From assembly GCA_038239485.1 (NCBI GenBank), contig JBBSET010000011.1, forward strand, positions 1 to 64,000: DNA of 64,000 nt, given 5' to 3'. The position numbers and the translations under genes are program-made. Positions 53,022 to 61,929 of this stretch are shown in pieces; positions within the stretch are counted from its first letter, which is position 1, and every line of letters starts with the position of its first letter. Source of the DNA: DASQEH01 sp038239485. Its GTDB lineage: Bacteria > Actinomycetota > Actinomycetes > Propionibacteriales > Nocardioidaceae. Under the pieces are notes generated by a model. The model worked only from the letters and a program-made list of their open reading frames with translations, was not told the DNA's origin and did no database searches.

Positions 53022-53207
53022 TCAGAGGACCTGACGGCGGTCGGCGCGGGCGCCGTACTGGCCGCACTGAGGGCAGGCGCGATGAGGCAGGTGCTTGCTC
53101 AGGCACGCAGGGTTCGTACACGTCACGAGCGAGGGGGCAGCAGCCTTCCACTGTGAACGGCGGTGACGCGTGTTGCTGCGCGACATCTTCCGCTTCGGAA
53201 CAGCCAC
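53022..53207 (-). CDS. rpmF: 50S ribosomal protein L32
   Basis: A 61-residue L32 starting VPKRKMSRSNTRHRRSQWKA, with the zinc-binding cysteines CTNPAC and CPQC. The GTG (53207) has GAGGAG five bases upstream, overlapping the DUF177 stop. The four-cysteine, zinc-binding form is retained. Confidence 0.95.
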   Translation of the reverse strand: MAVPKRKMSRSNTRHRRSQWKAAAPSLVTCTNPACLSKHLPHRACPQCGQYGARADRRQVL

Positions 53208-53209
53208 AA

Positions 53210-53764
53210 TTACTCCTCGTTTTGGCCGGCGGGAACGTCGGCGTTGGTCAGTGCGGATAGCGCGGCCCAGCGCGGGTCGATGCTCTCCTCGTGCGAATGT
53301 TGTGGGTCGTTCGAGAGCCGCGCCCCGCATTGCAGGCACAACCCCTGGCAGTCCTGCTCACACACTGGTCGGAACGGAAGTGCGAGCACCACCGCGTCTC
53401 TCAATGCCGGCTCGAGGTCCAGCAGCTCTCCGACGAGGCGGCTGGCCTCATCCTCGGAGGCATCACTCTCGGGGTAGACGTACAGCTCCTGGAGCGTGAC
53501 CTCGAGGTCATCCTCGAGCGGCTCCAGGCAGCGTGCGCACTCCCCCGTCAGCTTTGCCCATGCCCGCCCGGAGGCAAGCACCCCTTCCATCACTGCCTCG
53601 AGGCGAAGGTCCACCTCCACCGGCGAACCTTCCGGGACACCGATCAGCTCGATGCGCAGATCCGCCGGCGCCGGTACCGTGAAATGGCGCGTACGCATGG
53701 AGCCTGGACGTCGCGTCAGCTCATGAGTGTTGATCACGAGCGGCGAACGCGGGTCGAGACGCAT
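53210..53764 (-). CDS. DUF177/YceD family protein (23S rRNA accumulation)
   Basis: A 184-residue YceD-like protein, required for normal 23S rRNA accumulation in E. coli. MRLDPRSPLVINTHELTRRP, TGECARCLEPLEDDLEVTLQ and the C-terminal VCEQDCQGLCLQCGARLSN with cysteine pairs are family-typical. The ATG at 53764 fits. Two bases separate its stop from rpmF, its universal downstream neighbour, indicating coupled expression. Confidence 0.92.
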   Translation of the reverse strand: MRLDPRSPLVINTHELTRRPGSMRTRHFTVPAPADLRIELIGVPEGSPVEVDLRLEAVMEGVLASGRAWAKLTGECARCLEPLEDDLEVTLQELYVYPESDASEDEASRLVGELLDLEPALRDAVVLALPFRPVCEQDCQGLCLQCGARLSNDPQHSHEESIDPRWAALSALTNADVPAGQNEE

Positions 53765-53906
53765 CGCACTAACTTCCGGTAGACAGGCACAGCAGAGTGC
53801 AGCCTCTGAGCGAGACAGCCCGGCCAGCCTAACGGTTGCGGCAACGCGGCTCAAATCGTGACTACGTCGTAAGCCCGAGGCGACATCGCCCATCGGATGG
53901 GACGTC

Positions 53907-54437
53907 TCAGTCGGGGAAGGCGAAGCCCTTACCGTCGTCCGGGCCGGCGAGCGGGTCCAGGTCGGATCGTCCGTGCAGTCGCTCGCGTCCCCTCGCGACC
54001 GCCTCGAGGATCTTGGTGAGGGAGAGCTCGAGATTCGCCAGTCGCCCGTCGACGTACTCGTCGGTCTCGCGCCGAAGCTCCTGGCACTCCCGCTCCGCGA
54101 CCTCGCGAAGCTGCTGGGCCTCCTCGCGGCCGGCGCTCACCACCTCCGACTCCGACACCAGCCGACGCTGCTCTTGCGCGGCGTCGTCGATCATCGCGTT
54201 CGCATGGTCGCGCGCCCTCTCCGCGACGCCGTCACGGTCGGCGAGCCGCTCAGCCTCCTCGAAGGCGCCAGGAAGAGCGGACTCGAGCGCCCCGAGCTGG
54301 GCCAGCAGGTCGGTCTTGTTGAGGACGACGGACGCCGACATCGGCATCGACCTGGCACTCTCGACGGATTCGCGCAGTTGCTCGATCAACCGCATGAGCA
54401 CAACCCCAGGGACAGCTGGCTTGGCTTCCTCGGTCAT
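53907..54437 (-). CDS. DivIVA-like coiled-coil protein
   Basis: A 176-residue soluble protein made mostly of helix with heptad spacing (EEAQQLREVAERECQELRRE, RLANLELSLTKILEAV). A central Ala/Glu stretch and a Gly/Pro C-terminus complete it. Similar actinobacterial proteins next to coaD are annotated as DivIVA-like or ATP synthase F0 b-like. No binding motif is visible and no function is proved. Its ATG overlaps the coaD stop (ATGA). Confidence 0.75.
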   Translation of the reverse strand: MTEEAKPAVPGVVLMRLIEQLRESVESARSMPMSASVVLNKTDLLAQLGALESALPGAFEEAERLADRDGVAERARDHANAMIDDAAQEQRRLVSESEVVSAGREEAQQLREVAERECQELRRETDEYVDGRLANLELSLTKILEAVARGRERLHGRSDLDPLAGPDDGKGFAFPD

Positions 54438-54916
54438 CGGGCGAACCGCTTCCGCAGCGACACGTCCACCTGGTGCGGCACGAAGGCGGACACGTCACCG
54501 CCTAGGCGAGCCACCTCCTTGACCAGGCTGGACGACACGAACGACCACTGCGGGCTGGTCGGCAGGAGGACCGTGTCGACCCCGGACAGGGCGCGGTTCA
54601 TGCTGGCCATCGCGAGCTCGTAGTCGACATCGGCCGGGGCCCTGACTCCTTTCACGATCACCGTCGCCTCCTGAGTCCGGCAGAAATCCACCAGCAGCCC
54701 CTCGAACGACTGCGTCCGCACATTGGTCACGGCAAGCTGCGCCACCGAAGCGTCGATCAAGGCGATGCGGTCGGCGACGCTGAAGACCCCACGCTTGGCC
54801 TCGTTGACGAGCACAGCGACAACGACCTCGTCGAAGGCCGCGGCGGCACGCGCGACGATGTCGAGGTGCCCGTTGGTGACGGGGTCGAAGGAGCCGGGGA
54901 AGACCGCTCGGGTCAT
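54434..54916 (-). CDS. coaD: Phosphopantetheine adenylyltransferase CoaD
   Basis: A 160-residue PPAT of the coenzyme A pathway, joining 4'-phosphopantetheine and ATP. RAVFPGSFDPVTNGHLDIV carries the T/HxGH nucleotidylyltransferase motif; the later SFVSSSLVKEVARLGGDVS segment is the second signature. ATG 54916 has AGGAGG five bases upstream; the longer upstream frame is the rsmD antisense shadow. Usual rsmD-coaD order. Confidence 0.96.
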   Translation of the reverse strand: MTRAVFPGSFDPVTNGHLDIVARAAAAFDEVVVAVLVNEAKRGVFSVADRIALIDASVAQLAVTNVRTQSFEGLLVDFCRTQEATVIVKGVRAPADVDYELAMASMNRALSGVDTVLLPTSPQWSFVSSSLVKEVARLGGDVSAFVPHQVDVSLRKRFAR

Positions 54917-54936
54917 GTGCACCTCCTTCAGCTCGT

Positions 54937-55515
54937 CTACGGCGCTTGTGTCGGGGCCACGCGACCGTACCAAAGCATCGTCTCGCCGTACGTCTTCGAG
55001 CGCAGTCGTTGGTAGCCATCCGGCCAGATCCAGTCGCCATCGCGCCGGGACCGCTCGACCACGACGACTGCCATCGGGTCCAGCCACCCGCGGGCGCGCA
55101 ACGCGTCCAGGACAGCGGCGACCTCGACCGCGTCGGTGGCGTAGGGCGGGTCCAGGAACGCCACGTCGAACGGCTCTCCGGCCGGCTCTCCTGAGGCGAC
55201 CGTCAGCGCTGCCGCGGCGAAGACGGTGACCTCGGTAAGGCCCAGATCCTTCGCGTTCGCCCGGATCAGGCCAGCCGTCCTCGCATCGCGTTCGACCAAG
55301 CCGACCTGCCCTGCACCGCGCGACCTGGCCTCCAGCCCTACCGCGCCTGAGCCTGCGTACACGTCGAGGAACCGACGGCCTGTGATGGTGCCGAGCTGCG
55401 ACTCCAAGGCCGAGAACAGGGCCTCCCGGACCCGGTCGGATGTCGGGCGGGTCGCGCGGCCCGGAGGTGTACGCAGCCGACGGCCGCCAGCTTCCCCGGC
55501 GATGATCCGCGTCAC
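54937..55515 (-). CDS. rsmD: 16S rRNA (guanine966-N2)-methyltransferase RsmD
   Basis: A 192-residue methyltransferase. N-terminal RIIAGEAGGRRLRTPPGRAT, the SAM site FLDVYAGSGAVGLEARSRGA, the catalytic motif AFLDPPYAT and KTYGETMLWYGRV at the end. GTG 55515 with AGGGTGG five bases upstream. Its normal upstream neighbour in the cluster would be recG; here the LamG protein gene lies between. Confidence 0.93.
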   Translation of the reverse strand: MTRIIAGEAGGRRLRTPPGRATRPTSDRVREALFSALESQLGTITGRRFLDVYAGSGAVGLEARSRGAGQVGLVERDARTAGLIRANAKDLGLTEVTVFAAAALTVASGEPAGEPFDVAFLDPPYATDAVEVAAVLDALRARGWLDPMAVVVVERSRRDGDWIWPDGYQRLRSKTYGETMLWYGRVAPTQAP

Positions 55516-55537
55516 GACAGCCACCCTAATGGCCGGG

Positions 55538-56263
55538 CTAGCAGGGCACCCCTGCCTCCGCTGCGGGCCTAGGGTTGGAGCCGTCGGCGTAGGCCACGCA
55601 GTCGAGAGTTCCCTGGAACTGGTCTTGAACGCCGGCCACGGCACTTTTGTTGCCGACGCGTACAGGCAACGAGGTGCTGACGTTGCCGAGGTCTCTGGTT
55701 CGTTGGGTGGTGGTGCCGTCCACCGTGATGCCGTACTGGCCACCGACCCGCCAGCACGTGACCCGATGCCACTGGCCGTCGTCGAGGCGTGTGCCGGCCC
55801 CGTCGTTGACCAGATCACCTGCAGGGAGACCGGACCCGATGAAGCGGCAGCCCGCGATGGTGCCACCCGGGGTGGCTTCGAGCTGCATCTTCCACTGGCC
55901 GGTGGACGTGTACAGCCCCTTCTGCACGATGTTGGGGGAGTAGCCCGCGTTACTCGGCACAGTCGGGGTCGTGAAGTACGCAGAGACGGCGAAGTTGCGA
56001 GTGCCAGGGTTGAAGGGGGCGCTGGTGTCAACCGTCCCGAACGAAGCCGCTGAGTTGAAGTCGAACTTGATTGCCGACCCCACCTTCCCGGAGACACTGC
56101 TGTAGACGCCCTGCATGGTGATGGGGCCTCCGACTCCGTCGGCACTGCCCGACACGACTGTCATCGGCCACTGACCTACCAGCTCGGCCGCTGACGCCGG
56201 GCCGGCGATGCCGGCCACCGCCACGAAGGCGATGGCCGCGATGGTGCGGGCTGGTAAGGACAC
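55538..56263 (-). CDS. Secreted LamG-like (concanavalin A-type) protein
   Basis: A 241-residue exported protein. Signal peptide: basic start, core IAAIAFVAVAGIAGPASA, cleavage probably after ASA. The mature protein has laminin-G-like strands (LVGQWPMTVVSGSADGVGG, RNFAVSAYFTTPT, GQWHRVTCWRVGGQYGITVD) and paired Cys residues. No catalytic residues are apparent. GTG 56263 is set by AGGAG five bases upstream. It lies between recG and rsmD, an unusual insertion; an AT-rich stretch at 56318-56355 may hold its promoter. Likely carbohydrate- or matrix-binding, by inference. Confidence 0.8.
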   Translation of the reverse strand: MSLPARTIAAIAFVAVAGIAGPASAAELVGQWPMTVVSGSADGVGGPITMQGVYSSVSGKVGSAIKFDFNSAASFGTVDTSAPFNPGTRNFAVSAYFTTPTVPSNAGYSPNIVQKGLYTSTGQWKMQLEATPGGTIAGCRFIGSGLPAGDLVNDGAGTRLDDGQWHRVTCWRVGGQYGITVDGTTTQRTRDLGNVSTSLPVRVGNKSAVAGVQDQFQGTLDCVAYADGSNPRPAAEAGVPC

Positions 56264-56433
56264 GGTGGCTCCTAGGAGTGCCGAGAGGTGGAGTCTGCCG
56301 AGCGGCCGAAAGGCAAGATACCCCAACCAATACCAAAAGGACTAAATCAGGCAACAGCCATCGTCGCCGACGCGACCAACGACCGCAGGAGTTTCGCGCG
56401 GACATGGGAGTTCGCCGAAGGTGGGCTCCGCGG

Positions 56434-58632
56434 TCAGGACTTCTCCAGGTAGTCGGCCTGCTCGGAAGCCACTAGCCGCCTGACGGCCTCCGCCAGCGGC
56501 TGGTGCCGTTCCAGCAACGGGTCGTCGGCAACGATCTCCGCGGCGGCCGACCGTGCGGAGGCGATGACGTCTTCGTCGCGAAGGACCGACAGCAGCCGCA
56601 GGCTCGACCGACGACCCGACTGGACGGCACCGAGCACATCACCCTCGCGGCGGTTCTCGAGGTCGAGCGTGGCCAGCTCGAAGCCGTCCGACGTCGCTGC
56701 CACACCGTCGAGGCGCTCACGGGAACGCGAACCCGCGGGTGCGTCCGTGATGAGCAGGCACAGACCTGCGGCGGCTCCACGGCCGACGCGGCCGCGGAGC
56801 TGGTGCAGCTGCGACACGCCGTATCGCTCGGCGTCCATGACGACCATCAGCGTCGCGTTGGGCACATCGACCCCGACCTCGATCACGGTGGTCGCGACCA
56901 GGACGTCGATGTCGCCGGCCCCGAACCGGCGCATGATGTCGTCCTTCTCGTCGCCCGGCAGCCGTCCGTGGAGGACGAAGACGCGCAGGTCGGACAGCGG
57001 TCCGCCGATCAGCTCGGCCGCCACGTCCGTGACGGCGAGCGGCGGCCGGCGCACGTGGTCGTCGTCGTCGGGAACGGGCTCATCGAGCGGCGTCTCAGGC
57101 TCGCCGCCGATACGCGGGCAGACGACGTAGGCCTGGTGGCCGGCTCCGACCTCCTCGCGGACCCGTTGCCAGGCGCGCACGAGCCAGTCGGGGCGCTCTC
57201 CGGCCGGGACGACAGTGGTCTGGATCGGCACCCGACCGGCGGGCAGCTCCCGCAGCGTCGACACGTCGAGGTCGCCGAAGACGGTCATCGCGACGGTACG
57301 GGGGATGGGCGTGGCGGTCATGACGAGGACATGGGGCGGCGTGGAGCCTGCCTTGGCGGTCAGCGCAGCGCGCTGCTCGACGCCGAAGCGGTGCTGCTCG
57401 TCGATGACCACGAGGCCCAGGTCGGCGAAACGGACGACGTCCTCGAGGATCGCGTGCGTCCCGATCACGATCCCCGCGGCTCCCGACGCGGCGTCGAGGA
57501 GCGCCTCCCGGCGGCGGGACGCGGTCATCGAGCCGGTGAGCAGGACCACGCGGGTGGCATCGTCGGCGGCGCCGAACATGCCGGCCTCTGCCATCGGTCC
57601 CAGCAGGGCCAGAATGGAGCGGAGATGCTGCGCGGCAAGTACCTCGGTGGGGGCCAGCAGCGCGGCCTGCCCACCCGCGTCGATCACTTGGAGCATCGCT
57701 CGCAGCGCGACGACCGTCTTGCCCGATCCGACCTCGCCCTGCAGGAGCCGCTGCATCGGGTGGCCTCTCGCGAGGTCGGCCTCGATCTCGGCCGCCACCC
57801 CCCGCTGCCCTGCCGTCAGCGCGAAGGGGAGCGCCGCGTCGAACCTCGACCTGAGGGCGCCTTTCCTGGCCGGTCGCGGAACCGCGGGAAGCGACATCGT
57901 GAGCCGCCGCCGCTGAGCCAGCACGGTCTGGAGCACGAAGGCCTCGTCGAACCGCAACCGGGCCTGGGCCTGCTCCCACTCGGCGGGGTCCGCCGCCAGG
58001 TGGACCTTCCGGAGCGCCTCGTCGTACCCGATGAGACCGAGCGCCAGCCGAGTCACGTCGGGCAGCGGGTCGGCAACGGGGTCGAGCTGCTCCAGCGTGA
58101 ACGTGACCGACTTGTGGATGCTCGAGGACGACACCGCCGATGTGGCCGGATAGACGGGCCACCAGCGCTGCAGTCCCTCGATGTCGACGTCGATGTCATC
58201 GATGTCGCCGCCCCGGCCGAGCACCTCACAGGTCGGCGACTGCAGCTGCCGCTTTCCCTTGAAGATGTCGACCTTGCCGCTGAACCACGCGATCGTGCCC
58301 TCCTTGAGCTGTCCTGCCCTCCACCGCTGCTGGAAGAACGTCATGGACAGCTCCCGGCTCCCGTCGGTCACTGTCACCTCGGTGCGGGTGGCCTGGCGGC
58401 CCCCTCCACGCGGCCGGTAGCTGATCGTCTTGACGCCGATCGTTCTGGCCAGGACCGTGACGTGCTCGCCGATCCTGAGGTCGGCGAGGTCCGTCAGCTT
58501 GCCCTTGTCCGCCAGCCGGCGAGGGTAGTGGCCGACCAGATCTCCCACCTCGGTCATGTCGAACGCCTTGGCGAGCGCTTTGGCCGACGGCGCTCCGAGC
58601 ACCCGGTCGAGCTTCGTGGTCAGGCTCACCAT
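56434..58632 (-). CDS. recG: ATP-dependent DNA helicase RecG
   Basis: A 732-residue RecG, which reverses stalled forks and migrates branched DNA. Wedge domain (LVGHYPRRLADKGKLTDLAD), Walker A LLQGEVGSGKTVVALRAML, DEQH box VVIDEQHRFGVEQR, motif III LVMTATPIPRT and motif VI LRGRVGRGAAAGLCLL. The ATG overlaps the DAK2 stop by one base (TGATG). The longer upstream frame is shadow. Usual recG-rsmD-coaD neighbourhood, separated here by the LamG gene. Confidence 0.95.
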   Translation of the reverse strand: MVSLTTKLDRVLGAPSAKALAKAFDMTEVGDLVGHYPRRLADKGKLTDLADLRIGEHVTVLARTIGVKTISYRPRGGGRQATRTEVTVTDGSRELSMTFFQQRWRAGQLKEGTIAWFSGKVDIFKGKRQLQSPTCEVLGRGGDIDDIDVDIEGLQRWWPVYPATSAVSSSSIHKSVTFTLEQLDPVADPLPDVTRLALGLIGYDEALRKVHLAADPAEWEQAQARLRFDEAFVLQTVLAQRRRLTMSLPAVPRPARKGALRSRFDAALPFALTAGQRGVAAEIEADLARGHPMQRLLQGEVGSGKTVVALRAMLQVIDAGGQAALLAPTEVLAAQHLRSILALLGPMAEAGMFGAADDATRVVLLTGSMTASRRREALLDAASGAAGIVIGTHAILEDVVRFADLGLVVIDEQHRFGVEQRAALTAKAGSTPPHVLVMTATPIPRTVAMTVFGDLDVSTLRELPAGRVPIQTTVVPAGERPDWLVRAWQRVREEVGAGHQAYVVCPRIGGEPETPLDEPVPDDDDHVRRPPLAVTDVAAELIGGPLSDLRVFVLHGRLPGDEKDDIMRRFGAGDIDVLVATTVIEVGVDVPNATLMVVMDAERYGVSQLHQLRGRVGRGAAAGLCLLITDAPAGSRSRERLDGVAATSDGFELATLDLENRREGDVLGAVQSGRRSSLRLLSVLRDEDVIASARSAAAEIVADDPLLERHQPLAEAVRRLVASEQADYLEKS

Positions 58633-60314
58633 CACTCGACGCCGATCAGGAGTGCATACCTCGGTTGGCCGCCGTCGTAGTGCACCACGTCGACACTCGG
58701 CCTGGTGGCGTCGACGTAGGCCCGCACCCGGAGCGCGAGCTGCGGCTCCGCCTCGGCACCTGACACCAGGGTCACCATCTCGCCGCCGCCGTCGAGCATC
58801 CGGTCGACGACCACGATGGCGGTGCGAAGCAGGTCGTCGCCGACGACGGCGAAGTCCGATTCGACGATCCCGAGGATGTCGCCCTCGCGGCACGGTCCGG
58901 CCATGGTCATCGCGTCGCGGGCAGCGACCGTGACCGCCCCGTGCCGGGCGTGACCGGCCGCCGACGTCATCTGGACGACGTCGTCGTCGAACGTACGGCT
59001 CGCGTCATGGACGGCGATCGCCGCCAGACCCTGGACCTGCGCCCGTGACGGGATGACCGCGACCCTGACGCCTGAGTCGCGCGCCACGCTGGCGGCCGCC
59101 TCGGCCACCAGCAGCGTCTCGGAGTCGTTGGGCAAGATGATGACCGCTCGGCTACCCGTGGCACCGATGGCCGCGATGATCCCACCTGTGGAGCAGCGGC
59201 GACCAGGACCTGAGCGGACCACTTCGGCGCCCGCGTCGGCGAACAGCGCGGCCAGGCCTTCCCCGGCCGCGACGGCGACGATCCCGCGTCGTCGTGCCGC
59301 CGCGTCGTTGCCCACCTGGTCCGGTGACGGCCGAGCCGCCGTTGGCGGTATGTCGCCCGGCTTGCAGCTCGATCGGTCCGCGAGCTGCTCGTCGAGGCTG
59401 GTGACGCGGACGCGATGCGGTCTCCCCGCGGCGATCGCGGCCTCGATCGCGGCCCCGATGTCGTCCACGTGGATGTGGACGTGCCACAGGCCGTCGCCGC
59501 CGACGACCACGAGCGAGTCGCCGAGAGGTGCGAGAGCAGCCTTGAGGCTATGAGCCTGCGTGTCGTCAGCGTCGAGCAGGAACATCACCTCGTACGACGG
59601 TCCGCGCTCGGTACCGGCAGCGAAGCCCCCGACGGGCTCGTGCCGGTCGTCGGGACCAGGCGCCGCGGCGCCCGGCGGCCGCCTCCCCGTCAACGCCTCC
59701 TCAGCCGCGTCGAGGATCACGCAGAGGCCACGACCGCCGGCGTCGACGACGCCGGCGAGGCGCAGCGTCTCCAACTGGTCCGGCGTGTGGGCGAGGGCCG
59801 TACGGGCGGCGGCGGCCGCGGCGCGGATCACATGCGCCATCTGTGCGCCCGACTCGCTCGGCAGGTCGTCGAGCGACGCCTGCGCGGCGTCGGAGGCCGC
59901 CCTTGCGACCGTCAGGATCGTTCCTTCGACCGGTCTGGCGACGGCGTCGTACGCGGCGTCTGCGGCGAGTGTCAACGTATCGGCGAGGAGCCGGCCGGGC
60001 TCGAGCGGGTTACCCCGCAGCAGCTGCTGGGCGCCGGCGCGCAGCAGCTGGGACACGATGACCCCGGAGTTTCCGCGCGCCCCGAGCAGGGCGCCTCGCG
60101 CGAAGACCGACAGCGCGTCGACGAGTGACGTCGCATCAGCTTCCAGAGCGGCGTTTCGTGCTGCCTCGAAGGTCAGATAGAGGTTCGTCCCGGTATCGCT
60201 GTCGGGTACCGGGTAGACGTTGAGGGTGTCGATCTCCTCGCGGGCGCGGCCAAGACCGTCAAGGGCGAGTCGGCACCAGCGCAGGAACAGCGCTGTCTCG
60301 ATGGGATCGGTCAC
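58632..60314 (-). CDS. DAK2-domain protein (FakA/YloV-like fatty acid kinase component)
   Basis: A 560-residue protein. The N-terminal DAK2 domain has NVYPVPDSDTGTNLYLTF and ARGNSGVIVSQLLRAG, which bind Mg and ATP; a central FakA-like segment and the C-terminal domain follow. FakA homologues phosphorylate fatty acids held by FakB. The start is GTG 60314. The DAK2 fold resembles DhaL, but the architecture is that of FakA, so it is unlikely to be a dihydroxyacetone kinase part. Overlaps recG by TGATG. Confidence 0.88.
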   Translation of the reverse strand: MTDPIETALFLRWCRLALDGLGRAREEIDTLNVYPVPDSDTGTNLYLTFEAARNAALEADATSLVDALSVFARGALLGARGNSGVIVSQLLRAGAQQLLRGNPLEPGRLLADTLTLAADAAYDAVARPVEGTILTVARAASDAAQASLDDLPSESGAQMAHVIRAAAAAARTALAHTPDQLETLRLAGVVDAGGRGLCVILDAAEEALTGRRPPGAAAPGPDDRHEPVGGFAAGTERGPSYEVMFLLDADDTQAHSLKAALAPLGDSLVVVGGDGLWHVHIHVDDIGAAIEAAIAAGRPHRVRVTSLDEQLADRSSCKPGDIPPTAARPSPDQVGNDAAARRRGIVAVAAGEGLAALFADAGAEVVRSGPGRRCSTGGIIAAIGATGSRAVIILPNDSETLLVAEAAASVARDSGVRVAVIPSRAQVQGLAAIAVHDASRTFDDDVVQMTSAAGHARHGAVTVAARDAMTMAGPCREGDILGIVESDFAVVGDDLLRTAIVVVDRMLDGGGEMVTLVSGAEAEPQLALRVRAYVDATRPSVDVVHYDGGQPRYALLIGVE

Positions 60315-60583
60315 GACTGGCTTTCGACGGTTGGGGCTCGTGGCGCCCTGTGGTGGGACGTCGACACGGCTCGGCGCGGGCTGATGGTGGTCTGCGCAGC
60401 ACCCTAGCCCCGAGCGCGGACACCGCTGGCCGACGCTCGACCTACGCTGGCATGGGAGGATTGGCCTCAGTACGGTGATGTCCGTTATCCTTGTGCGGTT
60501 GCCCGCTCGGCCGTCCTCTCCCGCGGCGCAACGCCCATCACAGCATCATCCCTCACTGCTTCATGACTGTTCAGGAGTACACC

Positions 60584-60769
60584 GTGGCTGCCGTCTGTGA
60601 CATCTGTGCCAAGAAGCCAGAGTTCGGTCACAACGTGTCGCACTCGCACCGCCGCACGAAGCGGCGCTTCGACCCCAACATCCAGCGAGTCCGTGCCGTC
60701 GTCAACGGCAGCCCGAAGCGGCTCAATGTCTGCACGTCCTGCCTGAAGGCCGGCAAAGTCACCCGCTGA
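60584..60769 (+). CDS. rpmB: 50S ribosomal protein L28
   Basis: A 61-residue L28: VCDICAKKPEFGHNVSHSHR, RTKRRFDPNIQRVRAVVNG and CTSCLKAGKV, with two CxxC pairs (zinc-binding form). The GTG has CAGGAG six bases upstream. It is divergent from the DAK2 gene, opposite to the rest of the cluster; a possible promoter (TTGGCC 60461-60466, TATCCT 60486-60491, 19-bp spacer) is 93 bp upstream. Confidence 0.95.
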   Translation: MAAVCDICAKKPEFGHNVSHSHRRTKRRFDPNIQRVRAVVNGSPKRLNVCTSCLKAGKVTR

Positions 60770-60797
60770 CCTTGCCACTGTGTGCCCGCCGAGGCGA

Positions 60798-61868
60798 TCA
60801 TCCGGCGAAGGGCGCCAGAAAGCTGGTGACCAGACGACCGAGCGAATCCAGCCGATAGCCGCCCTCTTGGACAAGGACGGTGGGGAGCGCGAGCTCGGCC
60901 AGGACCGCTCCAGCCCGGTTGAAGCCCTCCGCCGTGACGCGGAGCGGCGACTCCGGGTCGTCGGCCGCCGCGTCGACACCTAACGACACCACCAGCGCGG
61001 TGGCGCCAAAGGCGGTCACGGCGTCAGCCAGCCGCTCGACAGCCCCGACCCAGACCGGGTCGGCTGTCTGCGGGGCGAGTGGCAGGTTGAGTGTCGTACC
61101 GACTCCTCCGCCAGCCCCGGTCTCATCGGCGAACCCGACGACATGCGGAAACCATCCGGCGCCCGGGTCGATGTGGACCGAGCCGTAGAAGACGTCGGCG
61201 CGGTCATAGAAGATGGACGCGGTGCCGTTGCCGTGATGGGCATCGACGTCGACGACGGCCACGCGGTCGTGGCCGCCACCCACGAGCGCCTCGGCTGCCA
61301 CGGCGGCGTTGTTGAGGTAGCAGGACCCGCCGTATCCGTCGCGGGTCACGTGGTGGCCAGGGGGCCGGCAGACGGCATACGCGGCTCGTGCACCCTCGGA
61401 CACCACGTCGACGGCGGTGAGGGCACAGTCCACGGCCGCCCGGGCTGCCCGCCAGGTACCGGGGCCCACCAGCGTCATGGTGTCGTAGCAGTACCACCCC
61501 GCGAGTGCGTGAACGGCATCCGGACGGCGGCCGGGAAGTTCGCCCAGCATGGCCCGCGTGGCGAACATGTAGGGGACCACCCGGTCCTGCCCGACGAGCT
61601 CGGGGATCCCCGACTCGGCCCACCGGTGCTGGATGGTTTCGAGGTGATCGAGGAAGTCGCTGTCGTGCGTACGCCGCAGCGTCGCGTCGTCATGGCTCGC
61701 GGCCACGACAAGGCGATGGCTCGCAGCCGTGCAGGCGGCCAGGATCCGGTCGACCCGCGCGGGTACCTCGGTGGCCTCGGTCCGGACTCCCACCCAGATC
61801 TCGGCGCCGGGCTCGTGCAGGCGGGTGTGCGGCGACCAGACCACAGGCAGCTCTGAGGTCACGGGCAT
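60798..61868 (-). CDS. Histone deacetylase-like (AcuC/polyamine amidohydrolase) family protein
   Basis: A 356-residue arginase-deacetylase-fold enzyme. Zn and catalytic residues: RPPGHHVTRDGYGGSCYLNN, VVDVDAHHGNGTASIFYD, and the late LGVDAAADDPESPLRVT. All metal ligands (Asp, His, Asp) appear in place. Relatives deacetylate acetylpolyamines or acetyl-lysine. Only its family, not its substrate, can be named. ATG 61868; weak Shine-Dalgarno. Divergent from the P1 peptidase with about 60 bp between starts. Confidence 0.88.
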   Translation of the reverse strand: MPVTSELPVVWSPHTRLHEPGAEIWVGVRTEATEVPARVDRILAACTAASHRLVVAASHDDATLRRTHDSDFLDHLETIQHRWAESGIPELVGQDRVVPYMFATRAMLGELPGRRPDAVHALAGWYCYDTMTLVGPGTWRAARAAVDCALTAVDVVSEGARAAYAVCRPPGHHVTRDGYGGSCYLNNAAVAAEALVGGGHDRVAVVDVDAHHGNGTASIFYDRADVFYGSVHIDPGAGWFPHVVGFADETGAGGGVGTTLNLPLAPQTADPVWVGAVERLADAVTAFGATALVVSLGVDAAADDPESPLRVTAEGFNRAGAVLAELALPTVLVQEGGYRLDSLGRLVTSFLAPFAG

Positions 61869-61929
61869 GGTCGTACTCTGCCAGCACCGTCGTGACCAAC
61901 GCGCGCGGAACGTGAGGCAGGATGCGGTG

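Noticed and set aside
56503..58680. A 725-codon plus-strand open frame
   Set aside because: Antisense to recG, with Arg/Gly/His-rich shadow composition and no recognisable domain.
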